A stretch of DNA of 64,000 bases from Heterobilharzia americana (taxonomy: Eukaryota > Platyhelminthes > Trematoda > Strigeidida > Schistosomatidae): the NCBI GenBank assembly GCA_944470555.2, contig OX104130.1, positions 62,315,160-62,379,159 of the forward strand, in the 5' to 3' direction. The position numbers and the translations under genes are program-made. Shown here piece by piece: positions 1-11,610 of this stretch. The notes under the pieces were generated by a model that ran no database searches, was not told the origin of the DNA, and saw only the letters and a program-made list of their open reading frames with translations. Position 1 is the stretch's first letter. Each line of letters begins with the position of its first letter.

Positions 1-555
1 AATAGGTACATGCTATCACAGATACACCACCTCTGTAGAGGGATTTATGGTGTATCAATTAGTTACCACTTACTTTGATAACGCTGATGACGAATAAATC
101 TTCACCAATTACATTTCCTTCTACCACACTTGAGGTGAAGCTCTTATCAAACAATTATGGAATCATAAAAGGAAGTCTTATTTTCCTCACTGATAGAAAA
201 TGAATTCTTCCCTTCTGACGAAAATTAATTAATTAATAACATATAACTAAGTTATGTGAGCATTACAACTTATCCAATCCAGGAGGCCTAATTTATTATC
301 TTAATGTGATTACAAATAACTAAGTATTATCTCTATATTCTGACTAGAAGATGTTTCAGTCAGGAATCACTTTTCTCTTACGTAATCATATTTTTCAAAT
401 GAGATTAAAGCTGAGTACGCCTATGCTATTTCCTGCCTGGGATTTCTTATTTTTCCATTCTCTTCTTAGCGTTTTTTCCCAAATTGTTGCAGTAAATGAC
501 TCTCACAGATGACTTTATCCCTAGGAAATATATTATTCGTTTTCATATTGATCTT
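1..555. other. No recognisable feature
   Basis: AT-rich sequence with stops in all frames. I see no domain motif, RNA gene or known repeat in it. Confidence 0.4.
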
Positions 556-560
556 GGTGA

Positions 561-727
561 CTATCAGAGAAATCCAGGATAAACGTTTCGTCCTATTTGG
601 GACTTATCATCTGGACGTACCCTTCCCCAGTGAGTGGTTGTTATTCCGACTGAGGCTTTAACACAAAACCCTTCGCTTCAAACTTTTCAGAGTTATTCCC
701 TAAGCTACTGAGGCACAAGAGCCACCT
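561..727 (-). repeat. Smα-like SINE with decayed hammerhead
   Basis: On the minus strand a tRNA-like A-box candidate (TAGCTTAGGG) is followed by a 3' part with a hammerhead skeleton. The stem-II hairpin GTCCCAAATAGGAC and the GAAA that follows it are intact (GAAA at 586-589), but the CUGANGA core reads ATGATAA (604-610), so two conserved bases are lost and self-cleavage is unlikely. The same stem-II sequence recurs at 7056-7130. Smα elements of schistosomes are known to encode hammerheads; assignment to that family is from this motif plus the downstream CCTGGATT-like tail. Confidence 0.72.
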
Positions 728-935
728 CTTCTGTAACGGTTATCAATTGCTGTTTACTTGTAATTTCCCATTACTATGCAAGGTCGAACTGCTCCACCTC
801 TGTTGGTTCTCATTTATCTTTTCTAGCATAAACGATTCCCAATTCATTTTCGACATAACACTTCTTTTTATATCCAACCTGAATGATTAAAAGTTGTTGA
901 AACTTTGAGGGGCATAGAGATTGTATTTTTAAGGT

Positions 936-1026
936 CGTATTCATCAAAGACTGACATCAATTTGAGAAACATTGAAAACTTGGGAGCACTGAACAGCTGT
1001 TTTTGTCCAAGTGTGAGAATTCTCAG
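936..1026 (-). repeat. SINE1 3' fragment (hammerhead and tail)
   Basis: Minus-strand copy of the tail of the SINE family best seen at 36594-36899. It starts almost exactly at the hammerhead core and runs through the ACAGCTGTTC and GTGCTCCCA blocks to the conserved GATGTCAGTC...GATGAATAC end. GAAA reads AAAA, so the ribozyme is dead. It abuts a plus-strand copy head to head. Confidence 0.72.
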
Positions 1027-1202
1027 TCGAATGGCTAAACGGATTCGTCATGAAACCTGAAGTCCTTAAGTTCGATCCCTAACTGGGTCGTGGGTGCTTA
1101 CTGATGAGGATTCTTATACTAGTACGAAATAGCTGTCTAATGCTACCAGGTTTTCGATGGTTTCCCAACTTATATCAGTCTATGATGAATGCCACCTTAA
1201 AA
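1026..1202 (+). repeat. SINE1, tRNA-like head plus hammerhead
   Basis: The tRNA-like region has the A-box candidate TGGCTAAACGG and B-box AGTTCGATCCC. It is followed by TGGGTCGTGGGTGC and the hammerhead region, then the usual tail ending ATGATGAATGCCACCTTAA. Compared with the 36.6-kb copy it lacks the roughly 120-bp 5' head. Confidence 0.75.
1101..1137 (+). ncRNA. Hammerhead ribozyme motif in SINE1 (weakened stem II)
   Basis: CTGATGA (1101-1107) and GAAA (1126-1129) are both canonical, followed by TAGCTG, then TC (1136-1137) at the expected cleavage position. Stem III is the short near-palindrome TAG/CTG. Stem II (GGATTC against GTAC) is badly paired, so activity is doubtful. Confidence 0.5.
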
Positions 1203-1205
1203 GTA

Positions 1206-2100
1206 GAAGCTTTATTTCCATAGGTATTGAATTAAGTTTTCTACTAGCCAAGATGAAGTTCGCTCCTGTGCAAAAACGTCTTGTTGTCTGTAACTAATTT
1301 GTTTTGATTTTCATTTCACTTATCATCAGAATTGTCAACAAAGACAATAATAAGCATGGAAACATTTACACATTTAGCTGTCTGTATGGTGGTTGTAACT
1401 TCAACAGAATAAAACACTTTTTTCACAGTACTTCACAACTAGGGTCAGTTGCTTCAATCGATCAGTTTGGACTGAAGAAATTCTCAGTTATAAGTATATA
1501 CAGCGGGGATATACAAGAACTAGACGTCCAACCTGTCTCGATTCAGCGTTGATCAACAACAACCACATTATTTCTCACTGTGAAATCAAAAAACCCTAGG
1601 TTTTATATGGATTAACAAGTCTTCAAGTTGCTAAGTCTTATCCAGTTACGTAAGTTCTTGTTGTCTTAAATAACAATGTTTACTGTTAAACACTTCCACC
1701 AATGAAATGGAACTCCTTATCGTTGTAGAGTATTAGTAGACAGAAGGAAATTAAACCTTTGCATTAAGATTGTCATGGACTATTATCACACTTTCTTGCT
1801 GGATCTTAAAGAACAAAACAAAATGTTGTTTAAGACTGCTCAATTTTCAGTAAATCTATTGTAACATTTCTTTATTAATTTAAGTAAACCTTTAGTTTTC
1901 AGTTTGTCGCATCATAAGATGGAATCGTTAAATTACTGTTCGTGAACAAAACTATTACTAGGTGGAGAAAAAGTAGTCTGAGGACGCTTATTAAGTGGTA
2001 CTTAGAAGAGTAGAAAATCAGTAGAAAAAATCTCACTTCTCGATGTCATTCTCAGGTTCTGTAGTAAAAATAACCTTTGCATTTATGTTAACTGTTCAGA
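1206..2100. other. No recognisable feature
   Basis: Only short random open frames. The 82-codon plus-strand frame at 1304-1552 has no recognisable domain and begins with a non-ATG codon. I see no repeat I can name. Confidence 0.4.
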
Positions 2101-2107
2101 AGTGATA

Positions 2108-2245
2108 GGCAGGAAGCCGTGGATGTAGGTTTCGCGCTTGTCGATACTCGTCAGCAAGGCGTATCTGTAACTTCGAAGGAACTGATGTCTCACCTAAGGT
2201 TCGAACCCGTGTCGCCCAGTGCTACAGTCAAAAACTTTACCAGTG
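2108..2245 (-). repeat. SINE2, tRNA-like with hammerhead core
   Basis: Second SINE family. On the minus strand the B-box GGGTTCGAACC (about 2199-2208) is followed by GAGACATCAG, then a hammerhead-like block and a CGGCTTCCTG tail. The hammerhead has an intact CTGACGA (2148-2154) and GAAA (2130-2133) with TC at the cleavage position. Stem I GCCTTG against CACGGC has one mismatch. Stem II and stem III are damaged relative to the family consensus inferred from 4243-4335 and 22984-23160. Unlike SINE1 the family stem-II sequence is GTGC...GCAC. Confidence 0.65.
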
Positions 2246-3951
2246 GACAGTTCGTGACCTGACTGAATTCCTGTTGGACTGGATTAAGCGCATTAATTTA
2301 TCACTGGATAGTTATCAACTTCGTTTTGCCTAGTCCTAAATCCTGATCGAATTCTATTGACCATTTTACAAACTAAGAGAATCACCAGTATGATGCACTG
2401 GCACTGATGTTAGTTTGATGAGAGCAATGTACAGGAAGTTCTGGACCTAGATTTTGTGCTTGTTTTGGGTAACAAAGAGGAATATTTTGTAAATCCCTTT
2501 GATAGACTTTCGGTTTTAGACAAACATCAATGAAATAATAATCTTTTTGAATTTTTTTGATTTGACTTTTTAGATTATTTCGAAAATAGACTGTGGTGAA
2601 ACAAAGTCACCAAGTACAGAGAATAAAATCAATTGCTTGGCATGAAAATCTTAACCAGATAGAGATATGTCAAAACCCTAATAATAAAAGGCTAATAAAC
2701 TGAATGATTTTATTAGGTTAGGTGTAATAAAATCCTTTTGGACAATAGAAGATAGCGTGGTGAGGCATAGAATTTAGAGTAAAGCTTGTTCACTGAGGTA
2801 GAGTCAAATTTCATATTAGATTGTGTATGTGATATGGCAGACGGACTGGATTATGTTTCGAACAGCATTTATTGCTCATATTCATATCAAATTGAACAAA
2901 GATATTATATCGATAGGAGACTAAATATGGCAGTAATAGGATAAAACAGAGAATCTCGCAGATTACAGTGATCATACAGCTGATATCAATTCTTGACGTT
3001 GTGGTTGAAAAACTTTAACATGGATAGTTTAGGCTTTAAAGTATGAATTGCAATATATTCTATAGTTTTATATCATAGACATACATCTTATACTGCATTG
3101 ATCCATCAAATAGCCAGGATCTATCGAATGCTCCGAAACAGACCTTTCGAACCTGGTAGGCAGGTAATTGTAGCTATACTAAAAAGCAAATCCAAAGGTC
3201 ATAGAATGAGGTTAACTAATAAATGTAGGTTCAGCAAATTAAATATGGTAACTTTTCATTCAAAAATGAATGGATGGCAAAAAGTAATCTCATTTTAGCT
3301 GCTCAGAAGGTCTTTCTCAGTCGTAGTGACAACTGACTTCTCAGTATTCCTCCCGATGAATTACTTTTGGATTCTACATTTGTAAAAAGAATCATTTTGC
3401 AACTCATGAAAGCATATGGTTAACCTATTCTTGGCTTAATTGTTCTACGATATAACTTTCAAGACGCCCATACTCGCTCAATAGATTTCTAAAAGATTGA
3501 GCTTTCGTCAGGACTCTCAAAGGCACGAAAGCTAAGGATCCCATAAAAAAGACGATGAACTGGGTTTTATCTCTTATTTAAAAGCATTAAGGTGTGAAGA
3601 TTTTTGAGCTAAACATTTAGTGTGACTAACATTTAGGTCGATCGTTTAATGATCCATTTACTTGATCTTTTTATTTATATCCTTGAGTCAGAAAACTTTC
3701 CTAAAATGAACTTAACTAAAAATAATAAAGTTCTCACCCACCAATCTGGCAATAAATTCAAACTCGATAACCTTTCTGCTTAGATACTTCTTTTACAGTT
3801 GAGATATGAAAACACTTGCAAGCAAAGGGCATAATTATGAACCCATCTACATACCTGCGTTTCCCACCATTGAAGGAGATAAAATGTCCCAGATATCAAC
3901 AAAAGATACTTGAGATAATGCCTAGATGTACTAATATTCCAATCAAGCGAT

Positions 3952-3953
<2 letters not shown>
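2246..3953. other. Mostly featureless; one PLE-associated repeat motif inside
   Basis: Apart from the short motif at 2845-2892 nothing is recognised. The 66-codon frame at 3098-3298 shows no family resemblance and is not called as a gene. Confidence 0.35.
2845..2892 (-). repeat. GAGC-loop-GCT(C)-CGAAAC repeat, possible PLE hammerhead relic
   Basis: The minus strand reads TGAGCAATAAATGCT, then TTCGAAACATAATCCAGT. Related blocks occur at 7330-7390 and 19401-19500, and a CGAAACATCACC block lies just 3' of the PLE open frame at 4930-5966. The GAGC/GCTC hairpin followed by GAAA resembles hammerhead stem II plus core, but no good CUGANGA precedes it here. Confidence 0.35.

Positions 3954-4000
<47 letters not shown>
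3954..4000. repeat. (TA)n microsatellite
   Basis: About 47 bp of uninterrupted AT dinucleotide repeat. Confidence 0.98.
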
Positions 4001-4002
<2 letters not shown>

Positions 4003-4084
4003 GATATGTGGATCGTCAGAAACATACTACTGAGAAATGTGAGTAGTTGGAAACCACTCAAACTGATCAGTAAGTCAGTCAGTC

Positions 4085-4232
4085 AACCGGTAGGAAGCCG
4101 CGGGTTGAGGTTTATGGGCTGGTTAGCACTCATAGGGAAAGCTTATATGTAGCCATGAGGAAATTGGCGGTTTCACTGATTCGAACCTGCATCACTCAAT
4201 CATGAAGTGACAGACTTAGCCACTGACCTTTA
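4085..4232 (-). repeat. SINE2 copy, degenerate
   Basis: Minus-strand copy with B-box GGTTCGAATC and the tail GGAAGCC-type block on the forward strand at 4091-4098. It lies head to head with the plus-strand fragment that starts about 10 bp further on. Confidence 0.55.
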
Positions 4233-4242
4233 CAGACCAAGG

Positions 4243-4335
4243 GCACATCAGTTTCGTTATGGTTGGAGGCATTCCTTTTTAATCAGTATCAAAAAGCATG
4301 AAACCTAGGTCCACGACTTCCTATCGACTGACTCT
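4243..4335 (+). repeat. SINE2 3' fragment
   Basis: Begins with GGCACATCAGTTTCGTT, continues to a GAAACCTAGGTCCACG block and ends near CTTCCTATCG. The GAAA-CCTAGG-TC order shows the palindromic stem III (CCT/AGG) and TC cleavage site of this family most clearly. The CUGANGA segment is lost in this copy (reads CAGTATCAA). Confidence 0.55.
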
Positions 4336-4790
4336 GACCACTTAACAACAAGGTGTAATGCATCACTCAGCTTACTGACTGAATCGCAAACACTTGACTT
4401 CAGTCAGTGCTAAACACCTGGAACTAAACAGTTTTATCAGTTACCCAGTGGTGACCAATTTGCATTGAAGGCAATCTGCCCACAGTCGCTAATTCACATT
4501 CCACTTTTAAAATGTATTTGCCTAAAACCTGACGTGTTTTTATCCTTAACAGTTTCATTTTTTAACTGTAAAACCTAATAAAAATCTGTTGAAAATGTTC
4601 CCATCCTGTTGCCTTTTAAATGATGTAATAGGAATCTGGAAACTAACAAAAGACAATTCAGTTAGGAAAACTTTCTTTTTCGATGAATAATTTTCAGAAA
4701 AAGACTGACTGGGAGAAGAGATATATTTCTTTTCAATTAGGTCTTCATCCTGAGCTCTACACTAATATATAGGTTCACAATTTAATCAAA
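4336..4790. other. No recognisable feature
   Basis: No open frame or repeat that I can name. Confidence 0.35.
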
Positions 4791-4929
4791 TTACCAATCA
4801 CCTAGTGGTGATGTTTCGGAAACAATGATGTATGTAATTAATAGAGTTACTGAAACAGGAAATATGAACATTGATAGAAACAAGAAGGGGAAGAGGTGCA
4901 CAAAATAAACCTAGAAGTTACAGCATGTT

Positions 4930-5966
4930 GACGGCCACGGTAATGAAAGTGGTCGAACAAACTTCTTTTAATTACAAAGGCGGATTGCGATCGCGTCTTC
5001 TATTTGAAGTAACCGAGTACATAATCCAAGAGGTAAATTAATTGGATTCTGATGGATAATTTTGAACGCCTTTCCAGTAAACACTTGATGTCCATTGTCA
5101 ACTAAAGTGTGCAAGTATGGAGCTCTTTATAGTTCTAATTTGTCCCTGGTTCAACCGTGATGGGTGGTGCTCAGAAATTCGACGATGGGCCTGCTTCATT
5201 GTACGCCCAACATAACTAGCTCCACAGGAGTAGTTGAACTGATAAATGCACACAGGCAGTCTGTCTTTATTTCTTGCTCGTAGAATCGCGCGGTTGTAGA
5301 AGATGGGACATAATTTAGTGGCTGGGAATGCTTTATGCAAGACTCTTTTTATGCTTTGTGTAATGATCTCACTGACAATATTACTCTTAAATTGCAGCTT
5401 CAAGATGATTTGCTTCTTAGGAACTGTTGGCATTGTTTTCTTAACCCTCGTAATATTCATGTTCTTAGTTACAAACTTGTCTGGGTAGCCATTCCTAGTA
5501 AGCAGATCACGGATGGTGGAGCACTCTTCCTTTATAGGCTCCTCTGAGCAAATAGCTGAGTCACGGCATGCTAAGCATTTCACTAGGTTCCTTTTTGTAT
5601 TGGAGGGGTACAGCACTAAAGAAGTGTGTATATTGACCTGTTGATGTTGGCTTTCTATAAACACTTCGCTTCAGGGTTCCATCTGACCAACAGAACATCA
5701 TGAAATGGGATAATACCATTTTTCTCCTCTTCCACTATGAAGTTAATTGCCGGGTGTACATTATTGAGCTTATTCAGAACAGTATTCTTATCAGTCTCAC
5801 TTTTGAGAACTATAAAGATATCATCCATGTAACGACAATATAACTCTAAACGGCTTATAGTATCGTTCAGTGGTTGTACAATCGTAATTATAGTTACAGT
5901 AAAATATATAGCCACCAATCGGTAATTGGTTAATAGAAAATCATCAAAAACGGTTAATAAAGTCAC
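4930..5966 (-). pseudogene. Penelope-like element, 3' half (RT end, GIY-YIG)
   Basis: Minus strand. The frame at 5655-5966 carries the end of the reverse transcriptase, with the catalytic signature CRYMDDIFIVLKSETDKN. A frameshift near 5660 leads into 5098-5664, which holds a linker and a GIY-YIG type endonuclease core (CIYQFNYSCGASYVGRT, then EHHPSRL and IKSSILAHFS). After another frame change the C-terminal block (HQVFTGKAFKIIH, IEDAIAIRL, KKFVRPLSLPWP) continues to about 4930, with a possible 3' tail to 4790 that contains CGAAACATCACC. RT plus GIY-YIG in this order defines Penelope-like elements. The N-terminal RT is missing and there are at least two frameshifts, so this copy is dead. Confidence 0.85.
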
Positions 5967-5976
5967 AAGGTAATAA

Positions 5977-6276
5977 TGGCTAGGCCATACAAAATGTGTT
6001 CTATCTAAATGTATCTTTGAACACTATGTTGCATGGTTGTCTAAAAGAGAGTGTAAAGTCATTAATAGCTCCATTCTTAAGTATCTGGTTAACTGTAATC
6101 ACTCGACTCTACAAGAATCTTTCTTCAAAATCATTTATAAAGTCAAACCAAACATTTTGAAAAGAGTTAGCATTCATCACTTAAAGATAGCAGAAGCTTT
6201 AGCAGTTCAGTAGTTCAAGTTTGATCTTTGTATGCAAAAGAGATATGTTGAATATTATATTTTACCTTGGTCGTAA
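5977..6276 (+). pseudogene. Penelope-like element C-terminal fragment, opposite strand
   Basis: One continuous plus-strand frame of about 99 codons, interrupted by one TAG, encodes the end of a PLE protein: GRTKCVLSKCIFEHYVAWL (part of the GIY-YIG domain), then INSSILKYLVN, FFKIIYKVKPN, LKIAEALAVQ, stop, and KRYVEYYILPW. It matches the same C-terminal block as the neighbouring minus-strand copy, but the sequence is quite different, so it is not a simple inverted duplicate. Its 5' end lies only about 10 bp from the 5' end of the minus-strand copy. Confidence 0.75.
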
Positions 6277-6279
6277 TCT

Positions 6280-7055
6280 TTCTAAGACTTTTTTAAAAAT
6301 TTACTTCCTTATTCAATATCTGTTTATTTATTGTAGTTGATAACCTTGAGTTGACTTTCACATCGTGACTTGATTAATCATTTTTGATGACTTTCGACTG
6401 ACCCATTATCGATTAATGGATTCATACATTTTACTGTAACTATAATTACGATTGTACAGGTTTCAAAAATGATTCATTGGAAAAAGTTTTCTTCTCTGAA
6501 TTATCTAAAGGAATCTCGAAATCTTTTGTCTGATAGTTTTCTAATTTCTTAAAATTTATTCGTAATCAAACTTTATCACTTTATTACTAAGTAAAGATAG
6601 GATTGTCATGTAATTTCTCGGTATTAGAACAAACAAAATAATGTCTGTTGATTTTCGATAGGCTACAGGAAATCGTCATTATGGTTATGATAATGGTGAG
6701 TAGACTATAATGGAAGTGCAGATAGTACCAGATATTTCGGGTGAAGAGATACCATAAAGATAAGTTCTTAACTAAGATGGAATGCATTTTGTGTTCTCTA
6801 AAATAAAGATATGATCACCTATAGTGTTAGTAATAGGCCAACAAAGTTTAACCATTCAGCTATCATAAACTGATAACGTGAAAATTCATGATTCAATGTA
6901 AACTTGATAACCATATTTCAACAACCTAGAAGTTCAACTGCGTCTGATAAATAAGCACGATCGATACAATTAAAATGCGCTTAACTGAAACGTAAGAAAT
7001 AAATTCCATGGCAAACTAAGAGAAAATTATCTCATAACTCAATTGATTTAGTGAT
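6280..7055. other. No recognisable feature
   Basis: AT-rich; only short chance frames. Confidence 0.35.
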
Positions 7056-7130
7056 GATGGGCAGTGGCTAGCAGTGGAATCCAGGATGCTCATTTCGTCC
7101 TATTTGGGACTCAGTTGATTTAGCTCTTAA
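7056..7130 (-). repeat. Smα-like hammerhead fragment
   Basis: The minus strand has stem II GTCCCAAATAGGAC followed by GAAA, and the CATCCTGGATTCCACTGC tail typical of the family. The CUGANGA core is shortened (reads CTGA directly before GTCCC), so three core bases are deleted and the ribozyme is broken. The tRNA-like head is missing. Confidence 0.75.
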
Positions 7131-7329
7131 AAGTGGTTTTATCACACTTACAAATGAAGAGTTGACAGTAAAACATTTTCATATTTGCTTAACCGATTAA
7201 TAAGCAACTGTAGTTAATTGGAAATCTCATTCTAAACTGAATAAATTTAATTGATATAACATACAAGGATAAAATATTATTGGCTGGAAGGCATTTCGAC
7301 TACAGATTGTTGCTCATATGACCTTGAAA

Positions 7330-7420
7330 CTGTCATGAGTAGTAATTTATGCTCGAAACATCATCCAGTTAATAATACTTTATCGCTGAATGTTATATTC
7401 AGTAAATCTATTCAGTATTG
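7330..7420 (+). repeat. PLE-associated repeat motif (CTC-GAAAC block)
   Basis: Reads ATGAGTAGTAATTTATG, CTCGAAACATCATCCAG, TTAATAATACTT, closely matching 19401-19500. It could be a relic of a Penelope hammerhead: CTG-TC-ATGAG looks like CTGATGAG with a two-base insertion, followed by GAG/CTC and GAAA. Confidence 0.4.
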
Positions 7421-10042
7421 AATCAAACTCTGTCAGTGTTCACAAATTCTGCATTTATATAAATCAAAATCTCAACTAACACAACTGTTAGGTAACGGTA
7501 TGCAATTCTCAGGGATTAAACATAAATTATATGGATTAATAGTATATAGTTTAAAAACATTCAAATGGTAACATATAAGAATTTTCGCAGGTGAAACAAA
7601 TTACCGTCTGCTTATTGACTGCCTAAAATTATTAGCAGTAAATAACTATTTAGTGGGATTGAGGTGGAAAGCCCCACCGATTGCCTCCATCTACACCAAC
7701 ATATATCATAGTCTACTGCGATGGTGAGTCTCCTAGCTTGGTGAGCACATAGCCAAATAACCAATAGGATTAGCAAAGTACTCAGGACTAGAAAACATGA
7801 AATTGGTTATTCGCCAGTGACAAATCAAAGTAGATATTTTTATTTTATTTCTTGTTGCAGTGCCACTGATATAGACTCCCAAGATTCACCAGAAGATATA
7901 ATTAGAAAAAACCAAATCACAGTTTAACTGTATATTCATAAAATTACCTTTCATTAGGTATTCTCAAAATATATTTACACAACTGGACAAGCAAACATTA
8001 CTGTTAAGTACTCCAGAATAAAGTATCGAACACAGAGTTCAGTCGTCAACTGAAGTCAGCTGTGTTCATCCAGTTTCCTCATTTAGCTGGCTGGTTTTAA
8101 CTCTAACTCTCATATTTATCATTCACCGACCAAACTATTGTGTGTTATCTAACTGGTATTTACAAAATATTGGGGGATTTCAGTTGCCTGCTTGGACATA
8201 TGATGCTACAGATCTGCCGAGTAAACAGACAGAATTTTAGTAAAATTCTTCAAAATTTATAAGGATGTGTGTGTGCTAGAAAGGCAGACTTTTGCAAATT
8301 ACTTTTGTGAAGAACTTTGGAGTCCAACAGGTAGAAGGTCGATTTCAATTCAATTCTAGGCCAAGAGTAATATCGTCTAAGTTTCAACCGCCACTTTTAA
8401 AGCATTTCTATGGTAAATGGCGAATGCAGAAATGTTTGGAAATATTTTTGACTGCCGTTTGTGCTACTTATAAAATATTTCAGTAATACAAGTCTAAAAG
8501 ATAAAATGATGTGAAGACTATCATATACTAAAGTAATTGAGTTATTTTCTTCGTTCATTTTGTAGTTTTCACAAAACGTTGTTTCAGATATGAACAGTGT
8601 TCTTACCCTTGTCATCTGAACAGCGGAGTTTTATCTCCTTCTGTTGAGTGATAAAAAAGGGAAGTGATATTGTGGTGCGTGTAAGCGTACCTTTTTGCCA
8701 ATGAGCGCACGTTATTTTTTAAAATACAGAAATCAGATGTAAGGTAGTGGAATGGTAGCAATTCAACTAAGTATAGGTTAAGCCCTGGAAATCATTTGGA
8801 ATTTTTAACAAAGTAACAGGAAATAGATTTGTACAATAGAAGAAGCTTGTTTTGTTTCAAGGCTTCTCTTTGACTACTGATAGATTTATTATACACTGAA
8901 TTAATGAAAGCAGAATATATTTTTGTTCAACCGCCAAAGCAAGAAAATTTGTTGAATTTTTCGAAATTCAGGGAAATTATGAATGATAATACCATAATTA
9001 TAAGTGATGATGGGGTAAAACGTTTTTTTATATGAATAACTAATTAGAAGATTCCAGAATTCTAAAATATAGTGTATAACAACATTTTTATGGCTTTCAG
9101 AAAGTTATTGACTATTACATAAGAAGTAATGTCAGGTAAGTACAGTGAGCTGAGATAAGCAAGTAAACAAAATTTTAAAAAATGTTTTGTTTTCAGGTTA
9201 GGGAACTATAACCAGGATAGGGTCAGATTAACTACAATCTCATCTTAGACGCAGAATTCGGGTTGAATCCGCTTGATTATAATGGTTTAAGTAAAGAAAA
9301 GTAGGATTACAGTTCTTTGCTTATTGAAGTTGATATATCGACATCATATCCTGAATCGAATACGAGCCGGATAATTTTGCCTGTAAATGACTGAAATCCT
9401 TTTGTTCATATACGTTTCGAATATGTTTGAAGAGTACCATCATTTTGTGCTTCTAGTTAATTCGCTTCAACAAGTTAACGTGAGTCTGTAGATACAATTG
9501 GGGATGATGTGAAACGAGTCCACTTTCGATTGAGAAAAACACATGTATTGATATACAAAGGAATGAGTTTGGTTGATAGATATGTACCAATCTTTTGTTC
9601 ATTCATTCTGAAGAACCAGCTTAATGAAAACTGACTTATTCCAAACTTCAATGAGTCTTCTGATCTCTATTTCATCTCCTGTATCTACTAAGAAGCACTT
9701 TCATATATCGATTACCACAGAAACAGTTTTTTTAGACGAATCAGCTCAAAGTACAATCTGCCTTCAGAACACAGGTTTCTTGCTATTTAAAACAGTGATT
9801 TAACCAATACTGGTTTGCATTTCATTGGACAGAATTTGTCGTGATTTCTACACCTCCATATCGACTATCTTTGTTACAATTGTTTCTCTAAACTATGCTA
9901 TCATCTCTTTTTCTGATGGATAGATAGATCTAATAAATTAGATTGATTGTCAAGTTCATATTTTATTGTGAAGTTTGTATGATAACGAAGCGAGATAAAT
10001 TTCGAAATACTATTGAGATATGGTTCGGATCTTCACAACTCG
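7421..10042. other. Long stretch without a supportable feature
   Basis: Stops in all six frames; short frames such as 8292-8486 show no family resemblance. No RNA gene or named repeat seen. Confidence 0.35.
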
Positions 10043-10290
10043 CTAATTTAAGATCTCCAAATCTTGCGTTAGGGTGATGTCGTCAGTTGATGACTTCATT
10101 TTATTTCCTTCTACATTTGCCACGGATACGTCCGCGAGAATACATCTGATTCGATTTCCCTTGGCCACTCCCTCAATTTGTCTGGAAGTTTGGTTATCGA
10201 AACAAAACTTAATATCCTTTCTGTAGAGTGCTATGAGTCTTTCCGAGTCTTCTTTCGGAAGAATGAGTACGTCAGATTGTTGATAAATAA
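10043..10290 (-). pseudogene. Penelope-like RT fragment
   Basis: The minus-strand frame contains DIKFCFDNQTSRQIEGVA, then GNRIRCILADVSVANVE. This aligns with the PLE reverse transcriptase segment that in other copies reads FxxxxxxYRQxxGVAMGSPLGPLLADxFM (compare 24274-24573). The catalytic YMDD part is not present here. Degenerate, and separate from the PLE copy that ends at 10606. Confidence 0.6.
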
Positions 10291-10605
10291 TCATAACTGT
10301 TTCATAAGTTGAGACACTAGTGAAGCAAGAAGATTAGTCGAATGATATCACAAACTTGTCAGAAATACCTAAATTGTTGAGATTTCATGCAAATTCAAAA
10401 CAGTCCTTGAAGCTGTTCATGGCAGTTCCTCTGGAATCTGCTTCAGCTTATCAGAAAACCGCTTATCGAGTCAGTAGAAAAGAATATTGTGGGAAGATAT
10501 TTTGTAATCACTACTAAGAAACTACTGGGGGAGGAGCAAGGTGTTCAGAGATAAAGAGATGCTCAAGAATAGAACTGTTGATATTCTTCTGTCTTCTCCG
10601 GATAA

Positions 10606-11610
10606 TTAATTTGCACAATTTTCCAGAACATATACACCAACTTGATCCTGTTTAAGGCGATTGTATGTTGCTCCATAGGAACAAGTAAACTGATAAACAT
10701 ACGCTGAAGTTACCGAAAATGATATTTTGTCCATAATGCACAAATAGATTATTTGCCTACCAGAGAGTTTGAATCTAAAAAGGTGATTTTTGAGGATTGC
10801 TCCTGAAACATCGACTTCAAGTTTCAGGTTCCTACTAAGGGTTTTCTTTGACATGGTAGATAACTGTTGTATTTGTGGTTTTCGCTTCATGTCAAAGTCA
10901 ATAAACTAAGGTGGATATCTGTATTCTAATGGAGTATTACGTAGACATTTTAAACCCTCGTCTAGTTTATCTTCAGAACATACCTTCAGAGTCCTTTAAC
11001 GTTCGGGACACACAAGTTTCTGTTCGCTAGTGAGAAGAACAAGGCCTTGTAAGTTGACAGACTGTTCAGTACATGCTAGTTTCATGCATATTAGTCTCCG
11101 TAAGGCATTATAAGGTCTTCTTGTTATCAGTACATCCAGGAATGTGAATATCGGATTTGATTCACAATCCACAGTAAATTTCCAACATACATGTGCAGCA
11201 ATGAAATTGTTAAGGTAGAATTGTTCATATATGGTGGAAATAGCATAGACGTTCTGTTTACCGAATTGTAGTTAGCTGAATAATAGATTAAAGACACTTA
11301 TTTCAAGTCAGGTTATGAGAAAATCACCTCAGAATTGACCAAAAGGGAGCTCTATTGACATGTTGTCCGTCTATATATAGAATTCTCCGTTGAACTTGTA
11401 CTAGATGTTGAAGGTGTATCTGAGAAACAGCTCTTAGTGTCGTCACATATGAAGTAGGTAGTCTCAATTCGAAGAGAAGTTTGTGGAGAGAGGAATAACA
11501 TTTAGAGAAGGCATTCTTTTCTTGGATACATTGATATTTCGCACTGATTTGATGATATCATTGATATCACTGGGGCTACATTTCGCCGAATGCTTCCTTG
11601 CAGATTCGAA
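10606..11610 (-). pseudogene. Penelope-like element, degenerate
   Basis: The minus-strand translation in shifting frames gives RT pieces (SIELPFGQF, LNNFIAAHVCWKFTVDCES, PIFTFLDVLITRRPYNALR), a linker, and a GIY-YIG start at 10606-10890 (VYQFTCSYGATYNR in place of the usual YQFTCSCGATYIGR). Many stops and frameshifts. The fragment ends inside the GIY-YIG domain at 10606, so the C-terminus is lost. Confidence 0.65.

Noticed and set aside
3098..3298. 66-codon plus-strand frame
   Set aside because: Non-ATG start, no motif, no supporting splice sites or neighbour; compatible with chance.
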